A stretch of DNA of 43,365 nt from positions 1 to 43,365 of the forward strand of contig CALBMX010000037.1 of NCBI GenBank assembly GCA_937896235.1. Reading direction: 5' to 3'. The stretch comes from an uncultured bacterium (GTDB lineage: Bacteria; Planctomycetota; UBA1135; GCA-002686595). The notes beneath the pieces were generated by a model, which saw nothing but the letters and a program-made list of their open reading frames with translations, was not told the DNA's origin and made no database searches. Of this stretch, positions 43,188 to 43,365 are shown in pieces (within the stretch, counting starts at the first letter, position 1; every line of letters begins with the position of its first letter). A program made the position numbers and the translations under genes.

Positions 43188-43365
43188 TGGAACCTCGTTC
43201 GCAGCCGAATTCAGAAGGCTAGAAGCCATTTGTGCATTTTGCCTCCCTCTTGTCACCCCCGCCGCATAATCCGGGAATGAGCAATATGTTGGGCGTCCGC
43301 GTCTCTCCAATCAGGGGGTTGGTGGGTTGCGGTCGGAGAGGGGACAGGGATGAAGTGAAAGGATG

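Overview
The window is 43.4 kb of Gram-negative bacterial chromosome with moderately high GC. Many genes lack a clear Shine-Dalgarno sequence and several appear to start at TTG or GTG. The contents include lipoproteins, a TonB system, an LpoB cluster, large FG-GAP/ASPIC proteins, VIT/vWA proteins, a YfhO-type membrane protein, an ISL3 element and an ATP-type PEP carboxykinase. Together they suggest a marine-type, Planctomycetota-like organism, but this is inference from gene content; no rRNA or other marker gene is present. No tRNA, rRNA or CRISPR array was seen.

Region by region: (1) 1-5.7 kb holds a six-gene energy-transduction operon (DUF3450, long TtpC-like ExbB, ExbB, ExbD, TonB, TPR lipoprotein), preceded at the window edge by a 13-bp phased repeat array. 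(2) 5.7-8.5 kb, minus strand: a Sel1-repeat lipoprotein, a small Ser/Thr-kinase-like protein and a lipoprotein. (3) 8.7-14.3 kb, plus strand: methyltransferase, YfhO membrane protein, archaeal-type methionine aminopeptidase and GT4 glycosyltransferase. (4) 14.5-17.6 kb: a large FG-GAP/ASPIC/thioredoxin lipoprotein whose frame is interrupted only by one UGA. A SECIS-like hairpin directly follows that UGA, so this is a candidate selenoprotein. (5) 17.8-20.3 kb: acyl-CoA desaturase, then a two-gene module of a Cys-rich secreted protein and a membrane-anchored protein. (6) 20.3-24.8 kb, minus strand: mutS and a sulfatase lipoprotein broken by about four G/C-homopolymer frameshifts. (7) 25-27.6 kb: COG3014, YcfL and LpoB lipoproteins, a cluster tied to peptidoglycan synthesis. 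(8) 28-31.1 kb: a VIT/vWA protein between two diverged copies of a structured, terminator-ended RNA of about 160 nt that I cannot assign to a family. (9) 31.3-33.5 kb: a graveyard of IS66 and integrase-core transposase fragments, partly inverted. (10) 33.6-35.1 kb: an SDR/DUF2867 protein. (11) 35.5-37.1 kb: a complete ISL3 element with 30-bp terminal inverted repeats and a perfect 8-bp target duplication, inserted into a vWA-type reading frame. (12) 37.4-43.2 kb: sugar-nucleotide epimerase, pckA, a second Cys-rich/membrane module, a diverged second copy of the pckA 3' end with its terminator, and a BamE/SmpA-like membrane protein.

The strongest leads for new biology are the candidate UGA-selenocysteine codon with its hairpin, the paired unassigned RNA, and the Cys-rich/membrane two-gene module that occurs twice. 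One copy of the module lies between duplicated pckA 3' ends, as if inserted as a cassette. The sulfatase frameshifts warn that the assembly may contain homopolymer indels. Such errors would not create the UGA codon, which needs a substitution.
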